Assembly: GCA_030648285.1 (NCBI GenBank)
Contig: JAUSIC010000003.1
Span: 1 to 48,283 of the forward strand
Length of the DNA stretch: 48,283 nucleotides
Direction: 5' to 3'
Source of the DNA: Nanobdellota archaeon
Lineage (GTDB): Archaea > Nanobdellota > Nanobdellia > Pacearchaeales > GW2011-AR1
In this document: in pieces, positions 12,314-20,722 of the stretch
Position numbering within the stretch: position 1 is the stretch's first letter
Layout of the letters: every line of letters starts with the position of its first letter
The notes under the pieces: model-generated
The model's input: the letters and a program-made list of their open reading frames with translations, nothing else
Databases searched by the model: none
What the model was told of the DNA's origin: nothing
Translations under genes and position numbers: made by a program

Positions 12314-15100
12314 ATGGAAGAAATAAAAGAGAATGTTTTAACTCCTGATTTTTCTGGAGTATCAGATGAACTAGCAGACAGAAAGAAGAAACTTCTTGGT
12401 TTTTTGAAGAAAAAAGGACAATGGATTTATTATGCAATACTTGCATTCATAATTTTTATTGCAACTTTTGTAAGAACAAGAAATATCTCTAAATTAAAAG
12501 ACATAACAACAGGAACTTGGACATTAGGACCTGATTTAGACCCTTTCTTATTCCTGAGATGGGCAAAATATATAGCCCAGCATGGAAGCTTGTTTATTTT
12601 GGACAAGTTAAGGTCTGTTCCTTTGGCAGATATTTGTGTTGGTATACAGTGTAATCCTGTAAATACTTCAGGAGACATGAAACTACTATCTTACATGATA
12701 GTTTGGGTCTGGAAATTTTTATCTATTTTCAAAGAAGCAAGTGTAACTTATGCTGCTATAATCTTTCCTGTAATCATGTTCGTTTTGACAATAATCGCAT
12801 TTTTCCTTTTTGCAAGAAAAGTTTTCTACAAGATGGATGTAAAATCAAGAAATATCATTGCCTTGATATCAACTGCATTTTTCGCTGTAGTTCCTTCTTT
12901 ACTACCAAGAACAATCGCAGGAATACCTGAAAAAGAATCTGCTGCGTTCTTCTTCATTTTTCTCAGCTTTTACTTTTTCCTTGAAGCATTCACTTCTGAA
13001 AAATTAAGAGGAAAACTCATCTTTGGAATTCTTTCAGGAATAACTACAGGACTGCTTGCGCTCATATGGGGAGGAGCAGGGTTTGTCTTTCTCACTATAC
13101 CTGCTGCAGTTTTGTTCGCTTTTCTTCTTGGAAAAATTGATACTCATAAATTTTATTCTTATGGGCTATGGGTTTTAAGCTTTACATTAATCATGATTCC
13201 CTCTTCAACAAGATATGCCCTTGAAAATTTATTGACTTCAACTTCAACAGCTGTAACTTATCTATTATTTTTAGTTCTTGGAGTTGACATCCTCATATTC
13301 AAAAAGAAAATCTTTAAACTCAATGAAAAGATAAAAATAAAACTTCCACAACAGATTATTTCTCTGATTATTTCTTTTGTTTTAATAGCAATTTTAGGAA
13401 GCCTTGCTTTTGGAATATCTTTTATTCCGCATCAGGTTCAGGATGTCATAAGCCAGACAATACATCCATTAGACCAGACAAGATTCAGTGTTACTGTAGC
13501 AGAAAATAAACAGCCTTCTTTTGTCGGCGACTGGAAAGACAGTTTCGGGCCTGTTATATGGAATATTCCTTTATTTTTCTGGCTCTTTTTTATTGGTTCT
13601 ATTTTCTTATTTGCTAATCTTATAGAAAAATTAGAAAAGAAAGAAAGAATAATTTTGACAATAGCTTATACTATCTTCTTAGCAGGATTAATATTCAGCA
13701 AATATTCTCCTTCAGGAGTATTAAACGGAGAAAGCACCACGAGTTTAATTGTTTATTTTGGAGGAGTGCTGGTTTTCCTTATTAGTTTTGGATATTTCTA
13801 CATTAAGAGATATAAAGAAAGCAAATTATCTGCATTTAAGGAATTTGAATTTTCATATTTGATTTATTTTATTGTATTAACCATGGCAATAATGGCAGCA
13901 AGAGGAGCAGTCAGACTTATAATGGTTTTAGGAGCAATAAGTCCGCTTGCTATTGGCTTTTTAGTTTACAAAACTTCAAAAGACTATTTCAAGCAAAAAG
14001 ACAATGTTAAAAAATTCGCAATAGCAGTAATTGCATTAATCATAATAATCGCTGCTGTTTTTACTCTATGGACATATTATAGGGCTGACAGAGCTACTGG
14101 AGAGAATTTTGCTCCTGGCCCATACCAATGGCAATGGCAAAAAGCAATGGCTTGGGTGAGAGAAAATACATCAGTCAATGCTGTATTTGCTCATTGGTGG
14201 GATTATGGTTATTGGGTTCAAAGCATTGGAGAGAGAGCAACAATCGTAGATGGAGGTAATAGTGTAGGATATTGGAATCATTTAATGGGAAGGTATGTGC
14301 TTGCAGGAAATAATGAAAAAGATTCTTTAGATTTTCTTTATGCACATAATGCAACGCATTTACTCATAGACTCTTCTGAAATTGGAAAATATACTGCATT
14401 TTCCAGCATTGGCTCTGATGGAGATTATGATAAAATGTCTTGGATTCCTGAAATCCTGATGGATGAAAAACAAATAGTAGAGAAAAATAATGAAACCATG
14501 TATGTTTATATAATCCCCGGAGGAGGTACTGCAACAGACGAAGATATTCTCTGGAGTGAAAATGGAAAAGATATATTGCTTCCTGGAAGAAGCTCTTACC
14601 TAATTGGAGTAATCTTAAGCAAAAGTTCAGATAATAGGATATCCCAGCCTACTGGTGTTTTTGTATATAATAATCAACAATACAGGATTCCTTTCAGATA
14701 TGTTTATATCAAGGGAAATCTCAACGATTTCAATTCAGGATTAGATGCAGGAATATTCCTATACCCTAGGATAGAAACTACTTCAACAGGAATAAAGCAA
14801 AATGGGATAGGAGCAGGGTTTTATTTAAGCCCAAGAACAATTCACTCCAGCATTGCCCAGTTATATTTATTTGAGCAAAAATCAGATTATTTCAAAATAG
14901 CACATGTGGAAAGCAATGCTATTGTGAGTGATTTAAAAAGTAATGGATTTTATGAGGGAGAATTTTTATATTACCAAGGATTCCAAGGACCAATAAAGAT
15001 ATGGGCAATAACATATCCTTCAGATATAAAATTAAAGCAAGAATATTTAAATATAAATTATCCGAAAGAATTTCAAACAACAGATCCTGCTAGATACTAA
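12314..15100 (+). CDS. aglB: Oligosaccharyltransferase AglB (STT3 family)
   Basis: 928 residues from ATG 12314. A TTG at 12296 would add six residues, but the ATG fits the TATA box at about 12281-12286. The N-terminal half has many membrane segments. DLD at residues 74-76 in the first external loop (LGPDLDPFLFLRW) is the metal-binding motif, and WWDYGYW at 628-634 is the catalytic signature of the soluble domain. A second acidic patch, GIPEKESAAFFF, follows the next helices. It transfers lipid-linked glycan to Asn in N-X-S/T on surface proteins. It heads an operon with a GlcNAc-P-transferase-like enzyme and a flippase-like protein. Confidence 0.96.
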   Translation: MEEIKENVLTPDFSGVSDELADRKKKLLGFLKKKGQWIYYAILAFIIFIATFVRTRNISKLKDITTGTWTLGPDLDPFLFLRWAKYIAQHGSLFILDKLRSVPLADICVGIQCNPVNTSGDMKLLSYMIVWVWKFLSIFKEASVTYAAIIFPVIMFVLTIIAFFLFARKVFYKMDVKSRNIIALISTAFFAVVPSLLPRTIAGIPEKESAAFFFIFLSFYFFLEAFTSEKLRGKLIFGILSGITTGLLALIWGGAGFVFLTIPAAVLFAFLLGKIDTHKFYSYGLWVLSFTLIMIPSSTRYALENLLTSTSTAVTYLLFLVLGVDILIFKKKIFKLNEKIKIKLPQQIISLIISFVLIAILGSLAFGISFIPHQVQDVISQTIHPLDQTRFSVTVAENKQPSFVGDWKDSFGPVIWNIPLFFWLFFIGSIFLFANLIEKLEKKERIILTIAYTIFLAGLIFSKYSPSGVLNGESTTSLIVYFGGVLVFLISFGYFYIKRYKESKLSAFKEFEFSYLIYFIVLTMAIMAARGAVRLIMVLGAISPLAIGFLVYKTSKDYFKQKDNVKKFAIAVIALIIIIAAVFTLWTYYRADRATGENFAPGPYQWQWQKAMAWVRENTSVNAVFAHWWDYGYWVQSIGERATIVDGGNSVGYWNHLMGRYVLAGNNEKDSLDFLYAHNATHLLIDSSEIGKYTAFSSIGSDGDYDKMSWIPEILMDEKQIVEKNNETMYVYIIPGGGTATDEDILWSENGKDILLPGRSSYLIGVILSKSSDNRISQPTGVFVYNNQQYRIPFRYVYIKGNLNDFNSGLDAGIFLYPRIETTSTGIKQNGIGAGFYLSPRTIHSSIAQLYLFEQKSDYFKIAHVESNAIVSDLKSNGFYEGEFLYYQGFQGPIKIWAITYPSDIKLKQEYLNINYPKEFQTTDPARY

Positions 15101-15101
15101 A

Positions 15102-15158
15102 ATGAGCAAACAGGAAATTTGCCACAAATACAAAATAGATAAGAGGTATTTTGCATAA
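15102..15158 (+). CDS. Leader mini-ORF 4 (coupled to the GlcNAc-P-transferase-like gene)
   Basis: 18 codons, MSKQEICHKYKIDKRYFA. It starts one base after the aglB stop, and its TAA at 15156-15158 overlaps the next ATG. It is the shortest member that holds all the conserved blocks, so it may be closest to the basic form. CACAAATACAAAAT is read here as HKYKI, but in a different frame in the leader before uS5. Confidence 0.6.
   Translation: MSKQEICHKYKIDKRYFA
15131..15153 (+). promoter_or_regulatory. SD-presenting hairpin before the GlcNAc-P-transferase-like gene
   Basis: Arms CAAAATA (15131-15137) and TATTTTG (15147-15153), a 7-bp stem, with loop GATAAGAGG carrying the purine-rich GAGG. The start codon is at 15158. 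Confidence 0.6.
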
Positions 15159-16150
15159 TGGAAATTATACTGGTAATTCCCCTTCTTCTAAGCTTTTTAA
15201 TGGCTTTATTTTTAATGCCGTTTTGGATTAAAAAAGCTAAAGAGATTGGGCTTGTATGGGAAGATATGAACAAGCCAGAACATCCAAAGAATGTTGCTGG
15301 TTCTGGAGGGGTTGCAGTATTTTTAGCATTTATACTAGGAGTTTTAACATATATTGCCATAAAGACATTTTACTTCAAATCAAAAGATAATCTAATAGAA
15401 ATTTTTGCTTCTTTGAGTGTTATCTTGGTAATTTCATTTATTGGAATTTTAGATGATTTGTTAGGATGGAGAAAAGGAGGATTATCTGCAAAATCAAGAC
15501 TGGCTTTGTTATTGTTTGCATCTATTCCTTTGATTGTAATAAATGCAGGAGAATCAAATATATTTGGAAATGTAGAATTAGGATTGATATATCCTCTGGT
15601 TTTTATCCCTCTCGGAATAATTGGAGCATCAGCAACCTTTAATTTCTTAGCAGGTTATAATGGATTGGAAACAAGCCAGGGAATATTGATATTATCCAGT
15701 CTTTCATTAATAACATTTACAACAGGAGAAAAATGGCTTTCAATAATTATTTTATGCATGGTTGCTTCTTTAATTCCTTTTTATCTTTTTAATAAATATC
15801 CTGCAAAAGTTTTTCCAGGGAATATAATTACCTATTCTGTAGGAGGTTTAATTGCAATGATAGCTATACTTGGAAATTTGGAAAAAATTGCTATCTTCTT
15901 TTTCATCCCCTATATCTTAGAAACAATCCTGAAAGTTAGAGGAAAATTAAAAAAACAAAGTTTTGCAAGGGTAAATCCTGACGGAAGTTTGGAAGTGCCT
16001 TATGAAAAAATTTATGGGTTGGAACATTTGGCAATATTTATTTTAAAAAAGGTAAAAAAGAAGGTTTATGAGAAAGATGTTGTTTATCTCATAAATGGGT
16101 TTCAGATATTTATAATAATATTAGGAATGATATTATTCTGGAGACCTTAA
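15158..16150 (+). CDS. GlcNAc-1-phosphate transferase, MraY/WecA/Alg7 family (AglH-like)
   Basis: 330 residues with about ten hydrophobic segments. LDDLLG at residues 98-103 holds the paired aspartates that bind Mg and the lipid phosphate. NFLAGYNGLETSQG near 162-175 holds the conserved Asn/Asp region. The C-terminal loop with the FARVNPDGSLEVPYEKIYGLEH segment matches Alg7-type archaeal and eukaryotic enzymes. It would start the lipid-linked glycan by moving a sugar-1-phosphate from UDP-sugar to dolichyl phosphate. The location between aglB and a flippase-like gene supports this. The exact sugar is inferred. Confidence 0.85.
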   Translation: MEIILVIPLLLSFLMALFLMPFWIKKAKEIGLVWEDMNKPEHPKNVAGSGGVAVFLAFILGVLTYIAIKTFYFKSKDNLIEIFASLSVILVISFIGILDDLLGWRKGGLSAKSRLALLLFASIPLIVINAGESNIFGNVELGLIYPLVFIPLGIIGASATFNFLAGYNGLETSQGILILSSLSLITFTTGEKWLSIIILCMVASLIPFYLFNKYPAKVFPGNIITYSVGGLIAMIAILGNLEKIAIFFFIPYILETILKVRGKLKKQSFARVNPDGSLEVPYEKIYGLEHLAIFILKKVKKKVYEKDVVYLINGFQIFIIILGMILFWRP

Positions 16151-16152
16151 TA

Positions 16153-16356
16153 ATGAGCAAACAAGAAATTAAATTCGCGACCTCACTAATATGGATTAAA
16201 CGTGAAATCGCTCACCACAAATACAAAATCGACAGGAGTGAATGGAAACGAACAGGAAGTTCATTTCACGCTCTTTTTCAAAAAGTGAATGACAAGAAAG
16301 AAACATTATTTTTAGGAAAAAATAACGAAGAAAAATATCGGAGGTATTTTGCATAA
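16153..16356 (+). CDS. Leader mini-ORF 5 (long form, coupled to the flippase-like gene)
   Basis: A 67-codon frame. It starts MSKQEIKF and ends EEKYRRYFA, with the TAA overlapping the next ATG (16354-16356). It contains an internal copy of the CACAAATACAAAATCG block (16216-16231), followed by AGGAG and an ATG at 16242 that opens a nested 16-codon frame ending in TGA at 16292. The element thus looks like an older leader extended or fused to a second one. The peptide between the ends has no recognised family. Confidence 0.55.
   Translation: MSKQEIKFATSLIWIKREIAHHKYKIDRSEWKRTGSSFHALFQKVNDKKETLFLGKNNEEKYRRYFA
16332..16350 (+). promoter_or_regulatory. SD-presenting hairpin before the flippase-like gene
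   Basis: Arms AAAATA (16332-16337) and TATTTT (16345-16350), with loop TCGGAGG. The 5' arm is embedded in a sequence unlike the other leaders, yet the pairing and the exposed GGAGG are kept. The start codon is at 16356. Confidence 0.6.
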
Positions 16357-17297
16357 TGAAAATTAGAAAACTTTTGCCTATAATAGGAATTTTAATCTTT
16401 CTGTACATTTTAATAAGATTAGATATAAGAAAAGTCTTATTAGAAATCAGCCAGGCAAAAGTAAATTTTCTGTTAATTGCTGTATTATTCATTTTCATTT
16501 CCTTTTTAACAGAAACATTAAAATGGTTTTCAATAGCAAGAGTGCAAAAAACTAATATTCCTTTTTTTAAGGCAGTAAAAGTAAATCTAATCAGTTCTTT
16601 TTATGGATTCATAACTCCTTCAAAAGTGGGGGGGGTAATACGTGCAAAATATTTGAAAGAATACAACAACAATGTCGGAAAAGGAGTTGGAAATTTTATA
16701 TTGGACAAGGTTTTGGATGTATGTTCCTTAGTGTTTTTAGCAATATTATTTTCTTTTGTGTTTAGAGAGTTTCTTCCAATTAATTTTTTCTATTACTCAA
16801 TTGCCCTGCTTTCATTGATGATAATATTTCTATTCATCTTTTTTGATATGAGGAAGAGCAGATTTTTTCTAAAGATAGTCTATAAAAGATTCATTCCAAA
16901 GAGATGGAAAGAAAGAGCAAGAAAAGAATTTTATTCTTTCTATGAAGATATGCCTAAAAAAAGATATTTTTTCCTATTTTTTCTCTTAAACATTCTTAAT
17001 TGGATTGTCTTATATTCTATAAGCTTTTTTATTGGAAAATCTATTGGAATAAACCTCTCTTTCTTTTATTTCTTAGCAATTCTTCCAATAGCTACTTTAG
17101 TTGCACAGATACCAATAACAATCTCTGGATTAGGTACAAGAGAGGCAATCTTAATCACTTTATTCGGATTAGTGGGAATTGATAAAACAAAAGTATTTTC
17201 AATGTCCATGATAAATCTGTTCATAGGAGCTGTTATTCCTTCTGCAGTAGGTTGGATTTTAAGTCTGAAAAACAATAAAAATTATAAACAAACCTAA
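16356..17297 (+). CDS. Flippase-like membrane protein (UPF0104/LPG synthase TM family)
   Basis: 313 residues with about eight membrane segments. Family signatures are FYGFITPSKVGGVIRAKYLKEY near residues 84-105 and VAQIPITISGLGTREAILITLFGLVG near 248-273. Members are polytopic proteins linked to lipid-linked sugar or aminoacyl-lipid translocation. In archaea they often neighbour dolichol-sugar genes. Coupling to the GlcNAc-P-transferase gene through leader 5 suggests a part in glycan-lipid transfer. Eight G in a row at 16628-16635 (coding V-G-G) are worth care for sequencing errors; the frame reads through intact. Confidence 0.8.
   Translation: MKIRKLLPIIGILIFLYILIRLDIRKVLLEISQAKVNFLLIAVLFIFISFLTETLKWFSIARVQKTNIPFFKAVKVNLISSFYGFITPSKVGGVIRAKYLKEYNNNVGKGVGNFILDKVLDVCSLVFLAILFSFVFREFLPINFFYYSIALLSLMIIFLFIFFDMRKSRFFLKIVYKRFIPKRWKERARKEFYSFYEDMPKKRYFFLFFLLNILNWIVLYSISFFIGKSIGINLSFFYFLAILPIATLVAQIPITISGLGTREAILITLFGLVGIDKTKVFSMSMINLFIGAVIPSAVGWILSLKNNKNYKQT
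17281..17288 (+). promoter_or_regulatory. TATA box inside the end of the flippase gene
   Basis: ATTATAAA centred about 25 bases before the ATG at 17310. It suggests a separate leaderless transcript for the radical SAM gene, although the gap between the genes is only 12 bases. Confidence 0.45.
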
Positions 17298-17309
17298 TAT
17301 TGCCAATTT

Positions 17310-18758
17310 ATGAAAATTTTTATAGGATATCCTCCTACAGAATCAAAAAAAGGTATTGCACTTCTTTCGCAAAACAGGCAATTTCAATGGTTCAGCAATG
17401 CCTCTTATTTATTTCCTGTAATACTTGCATCTGCAGCGACTATTTTAAAAAAGAATCATGAAGTTCAATGGATAGACTGTGTTGCTGAAAAAATATCAAA
17501 AGAGGAATTTTTTGAAAAGATAGAAAAAGAAAAGCCAGACTTGTTTGTTTTTGAAACAAAAACACCTGTAATAAAACAGCATTGGAAATTGATTGATGAA
17601 CTAAAAGAAAAATTTCCAAAAATGAATATTGCAATTCTTGGAGACCATGTTACATCTTTTCCAAAAGAAAGTATGGAGAACTCAAAAGTTGACTTTGTTC
17701 TAAAAGGAGGAGATTATGATTTCTTACTAGATGAGCTTGTTGAGTCTATTGGGAAAAATAAAAATTTTCCAGAAGGAGTAATGTACAGAGATGGTAAAAA
17801 AATTATTGACACAGGAGATTTTCAATTGAAGCATAACCTTGATGATGCTGGTTTTATTGACAGGGAATTGACAAAATGGAGACTTTATCAAAAAGAATAC
17901 AACATAAGCAGAGAGCCTTATTTTTACATAATGTCTGGAAGAGACTGCTGGTGGGGGAAATGCAAATTCTGTTCCTGGCCAAGGCTTTACCCAAGATTTA
18001 GAGTAAGAAGCGTGGAAAATGTCCTTGATGAAATAGAAATGCTGATAAAAAATTACAACACAAGAGAGATATTTGATGATTCTGGAACACTTGCCACTGG
18101 AAAATGGCTGAAAGATTTGTGCAATGGATTAATTGAAAGAGGGTATAACAAGAAAATAAAATATTCATGCAATATGAGGTTTGGAGCTTTAGAGCAGGAA
18201 GATTATAATCTAATGAAAAAAGCAGGATTTAGATTATTAAAATTTGGCTTGGAAAGCGCTAATCAAGAAACACTAGACAGACTGAACAAAGGAATAAAAG
18301 TAGAAGATATTCTTGAAGGATGCAAGAGGGCTAAAAAAGCAGGCTTGACAGTTCATTTAACAATGATTGTTGGTTATCCTTGGGAAACAAAAGAAGATGC
18401 ATTAAAGACATTTAAACTCGCAAAAATGCTTATGCAAACAGGCAAGGCTGATTTACTTCAGGCAACAGTTCTAATTCCTTATCCAGGAACACCATTATGG
18501 AAAGAAGCAGTTGAAAATGACTGGTTCTTGTTTGACAAAGAAGATTACGAGAGATATGACATGAGAGAGCCTGTCTTAAAGACAAAAGACTCTGATGCCA
18601 AGGAGATTGCAGCTATCTGTGAAAAAATTTATACTATATTTCTCACTCCTAATTATATATTTCAGAGACTTATCAGGATAAGAACAATAGATGATTTAAA
18701 ATTAAACATACGAGGAGTAAAGGCTGTCTTTGGTCATTTGAATGATTTCAAGAGGTAA
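17310..18758 (+). CDS. B12-binding-type radical SAM protein with a CX4CX2C cluster motif
   Basis: 482 residues. The N-terminal Rossmann-like B12-binding-type domain spans about 1-150 (VFETKTP, NIAILGDHVTSFPKESMENSKVDFVLKGG). The radical SAM barrel follows from about 200 with Cys213, Cys218 and Cys221 in RDCWWGKCKFC. The spacing is CX4CX2C instead of the usual CX3CX2C. MIVGYPWETKEDALKTF near residue 350 and ATVLIPYPGTPLWKEA are typical of the B12/P-methyltransferase-like group. The substrate is unknown. It lies directly after the glycosylation operon. Confidence 0.85.
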   Translation: MKIFIGYPPTESKKGIALLSQNRQFQWFSNASYLFPVILASAATILKKNHEVQWIDCVAEKISKEEFFEKIEKEKPDLFVFETKTPVIKQHWKLIDELKEKFPKMNIAILGDHVTSFPKESMENSKVDFVLKGGDYDFLLDELVESIGKNKNFPEGVMYRDGKKIIDTGDFQLKHNLDDAGFIDRELTKWRLYQKEYNISREPYFYIMSGRDCWWGKCKFCSWPRLYPRFRVRSVENVLDEIEMLIKNYNTREIFDDSGTLATGKWLKDLCNGLIERGYNKKIKYSCNMRFGALEQEDYNLMKKAGFRLLKFGLESANQETLDRLNKGIKVEDILEGCKRAKKAGLTVHLTMIVGYPWETKEDALKTFKLAKMLMQTGKADLLQATVLIPYPGTPLWKEAVENDWFLFDKEDYERYDMREPVLKTKDSDAKEIAAICEKIYTIFLTPNYIFQRLIRIRTIDDLKLNIRGVKAVFGHLNDFKR

Positions 18759-18801
18759 AAATAATATAAATGCTTAAAAAAAGAAAAAGTTGAATAAAAA
18801 C

Positions 18802-19677
18802 ATGAAAAAAGGAATATTTGTTAAGTTATCTGGATATGGTGAAGATTCTTGGAGTTCTGAATTTGAATTTGCTAAGAAATTAGATTGTGATTGTGTGGAA
18901 TTTGTTTTAGATTATCCTTTACTTGGACCTTCAACATATGATGAAAAAACTCTTGAAAGAATAAAGGGAATGGCTGGAGATTTGGAGATAATAGTTCATC
19001 TCATGCCTCATAGATATCTTACACCAAATAAGTACGATCAAGTTCCAGAACTTAAAGGAAAAACATTTGATTTGGCTTCACTAGATTCACAAGTTAGAAG
19101 ATTCAGCATACAAGAGGTTGAAAAAAGTTTTGTCATGGCTAAGCAATTAGGAGCAAGAATTGTTACTATTCATGGAGGATTTTGCAGAAATCAAAATCAG
19201 TACCAAAAAAACCTTGATGCCTTGAGAACTTCTTTAGAAGAATTAAATAAATATGCTAATGGTGTAAAATTATGCTTGGAAAATATGCCTGTAATGGACC
19301 ATTTCGGAAATAAGGTTGAAGAAATTCCAAAATCTCCTGAAGATTTAAATTTACTCACAGAAAATTTAGAGAATGTTGGTATTACTCTTGATACAGGACA
19401 TGCTAATACAATAATGCAACCAGAGAGATTTTTTGATAAATTAAAGAAAGTTTGGAATATACATGTTCATGACAATGGGGGAGATAGAGATAATCACTTG
19501 ATATTGGGAGAGGGGAATATTGACTTTGTTTATCTTATTGAGTTATTAAAAGAAAGAAATTATGAAGGCTATTTTAATCTTGAACTTGATATAAATTGGG
19601 ACGAATCAAAAGTAAAGGTAAGTCCGTCAAGAGAACAGAGAGGGGCTTCATGGAAGTATATTCAAGGATTATTATAA
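18802..19677 (+). CDS. Sugar phosphate isomerase/epimerase-like TIM barrel
   Basis: 291 residues from ATG 18802. A TTG at 18790 is possible, but ATG 18802 fits the TATA-like GCTTAAAAA at 18772-18780. The pattern IVHLMPHRYLTP, ARIVTIHGGFC, VKLCLENMPV, VGITLDTGHAN, VWNIHVHDNGGDRDNHLILGEGNIDF and GYFNLELDIN is that of the xylose-isomerase-like/AP endonuclease 2 superfamily, with metal-ligand Glu, Asp, His and Glu residues in place. Sugar-phosphate or inositol-type epimerisation is likely. Endonuclease IV is less likely because the DNA-binding loops are missing. Confidence 0.75.
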   Translation: MKKGIFVKLSGYGEDSWSSEFEFAKKLDCDCVEFVLDYPLLGPSTYDEKTLERIKGMAGDLEIIVHLMPHRYLTPNKYDQVPELKGKTFDLASLDSQVRRFSIQEVEKSFVMAKQLGARIVTIHGGFCRNQNQYQKNLDALRTSLEELNKYANGVKLCLENMPVMDHFGNKVEEIPKSPEDLNLLTENLENVGITLDTGHANTIMQPERFFDKLKKVWNIHVHDNGGDRDNHLILGEGNIDFVYLIELLKERNYEGYFNLELDINWDESKVKVSPSREQRGASWKYIQGLL

Positions 19678-19684
19678 TTTATTC

Positions 19685-19924
19685 TTACCAAACATCAATA
19701 TTCTGAATAATACCTCCAAGAATAACACCTGGTTCTACTGCTGCTCCTAATAATGCTCCTGTAGCAATACATTGCCCAAAAGAATAATCTTTTGTAAAAA
19801 GAGAATATATTGCTCCTCCGATTGCTCCAAGAGTTGTGCTTCCTAAAGTTAAACCATAAACTACTCCTAACTCTTTTATATTATTCCAGCCAGATTTTCT
19901 TTCAAGCCCTGATGTTTTTTCCAT
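19685..19924 (-). CDS. Small glycine-zipper membrane protein
   Basis: 79 residues. Two hydrophobic segments rich in small residues, VVYGLTLGSTTLGAIGGAIYSLF (about 21-43) and GQCIATGALLGAAVEPGVILGGIIQ (about 50-74), carry repeated GxxxG-like spacing. Such glycine zippers pack helices tightly in membranes. No family is recognised. A start at 19924 and the downstream position behind the deacetylase operon suggest a separate transcript. Function unknown. Confidence 0.6.
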   Translation of the reverse strand: MEKTSGLERKSGWNNIKELGVVYGLTLGSTTLGAIGGAIYSLFTKDYSFGQCIATGALLGAAVEPGVILGGIIQNIDVW

Positions 19925-19948
19925 AGCCTTAACATTTATGTTATCTTT

Positions 19949-20722
19949 TTAAATATTTAGATAACTCTCAATCGTCTTGAAATCATAACCTTTAGCTTTG
20001 CAGAACTGAATATATTTTTCAAGTTTGTTTAATAGTTTTTGACTGTGCTTTGCTTTCATGAAAAAAGGAATTTGTGCATTTGTCAAATCAGCAAACTCCC
20101 ATGGATGAAAAATTAACATCGTATAATCTGAAGAAAGAGAATTTATTTTTGTGAAAATTTTTGAATACAAAAAGGGGAAATTCTTGAAGGTGAGCCATTC
20201 GAGAGGAAGACGTATTATTGGAAGCGCTGAAAGAGGAAATTCTGTTATATTTCCAATTCTATTCGGCTTTCTTTTCTTAAACAAATTAATATATCTTCCA
20301 GGAATAAAAGTAGGATTGACAGAAGAATCATAAGAAAAACCGAAATCAGAAAGAGAAGAAATATCTTTTATTTCAAATCTTGGTGCTCTGAAACCATGAA
20401 CTTGTTTTTTAATAATTTTCTCAATTTCCTGTTTTGCCAGCGGAATTCTTGACAAATCCTTAAAATAAGAATCAGAATGAACATAACCATGACAGGCAAT
20501 TTCATGCTTTTTTGAAATATCTTTTATCAAAGAAGGATAATGTTTTGCAAAATTCGATGTCGTAAAAAAAGTTGCCTTGATATTATATTTAGATAGTAAT
20601 CCTAGTATTAACAAAAGTCCTTGCTTGGAAGTTTCAAATTGTTCTTGTTCACTGATTTCTCCACTAAACTCTAAAGGAGCATCAAATTCTTCCAAATCAA
20701 AAGTAAGCAATACCTGTTTCAT
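19949..20722 (-). CDS. Polysaccharide deacetylase (NodB/CE4-like)
   Basis: 257 residues. LLTFDLEEFD near residues 5-14 holds the catalytic Asp and its neighbour, IACHGYVHSD has the two zinc ligands His78 and His82, and HGFRAPRF near 109-116 holds the conserved Arg. FHPWEF near 218 is the last motif. It probably removes an acetyl group from a glycan or glycolipid sugar. Its ATG overlaps the stop of the GT2 gene upstream (20719-20722, ATGA), so the two are translated together. Confidence 0.85.
   Translation of the reverse strand: MKQVLLTFDLEEFDAPLEFSGEISEQEQFETSKQGLLLILGLLSKYNIKATFFTTSNFAKHYPSLIKDISKKHEIACHGYVHSDSYFKDLSRIPLAKQEIEKIIKKQVHGFRAPRFEIKDISSLSDFGFSYDSSVNPTFIPGRYINLFKKRKPNRIGNITEFPLSALPIIRLPLEWLTFKNFPFLYSKIFTKINSLSSDYTMLIFHPWEFADLTNAQIPFFMKAKHSQKLLNKLEKYIQFCKAKGYDFKTIESYLNI

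Noticed and set aside
16153-16356. Leader 5 as an ordinary conserved 67-residue protein gene
   Set aside because: Both ends match the leader modules, and the middle shows a nested leader; no family pattern was recognised.
16628-16635. Run of eight G as a programmed frameshift site
   Set aside because: The flippase frame reads through without a shift and the protein matches its family on both sides; only a sequencing-error caution remains.
18769-18792. Mini-ORF MLKKRKS before the TIM-barrel gene
   Set aside because: Its ATG overlaps the TATA-like box; it lacks the overlap, hairpin and blocks of the leader family.
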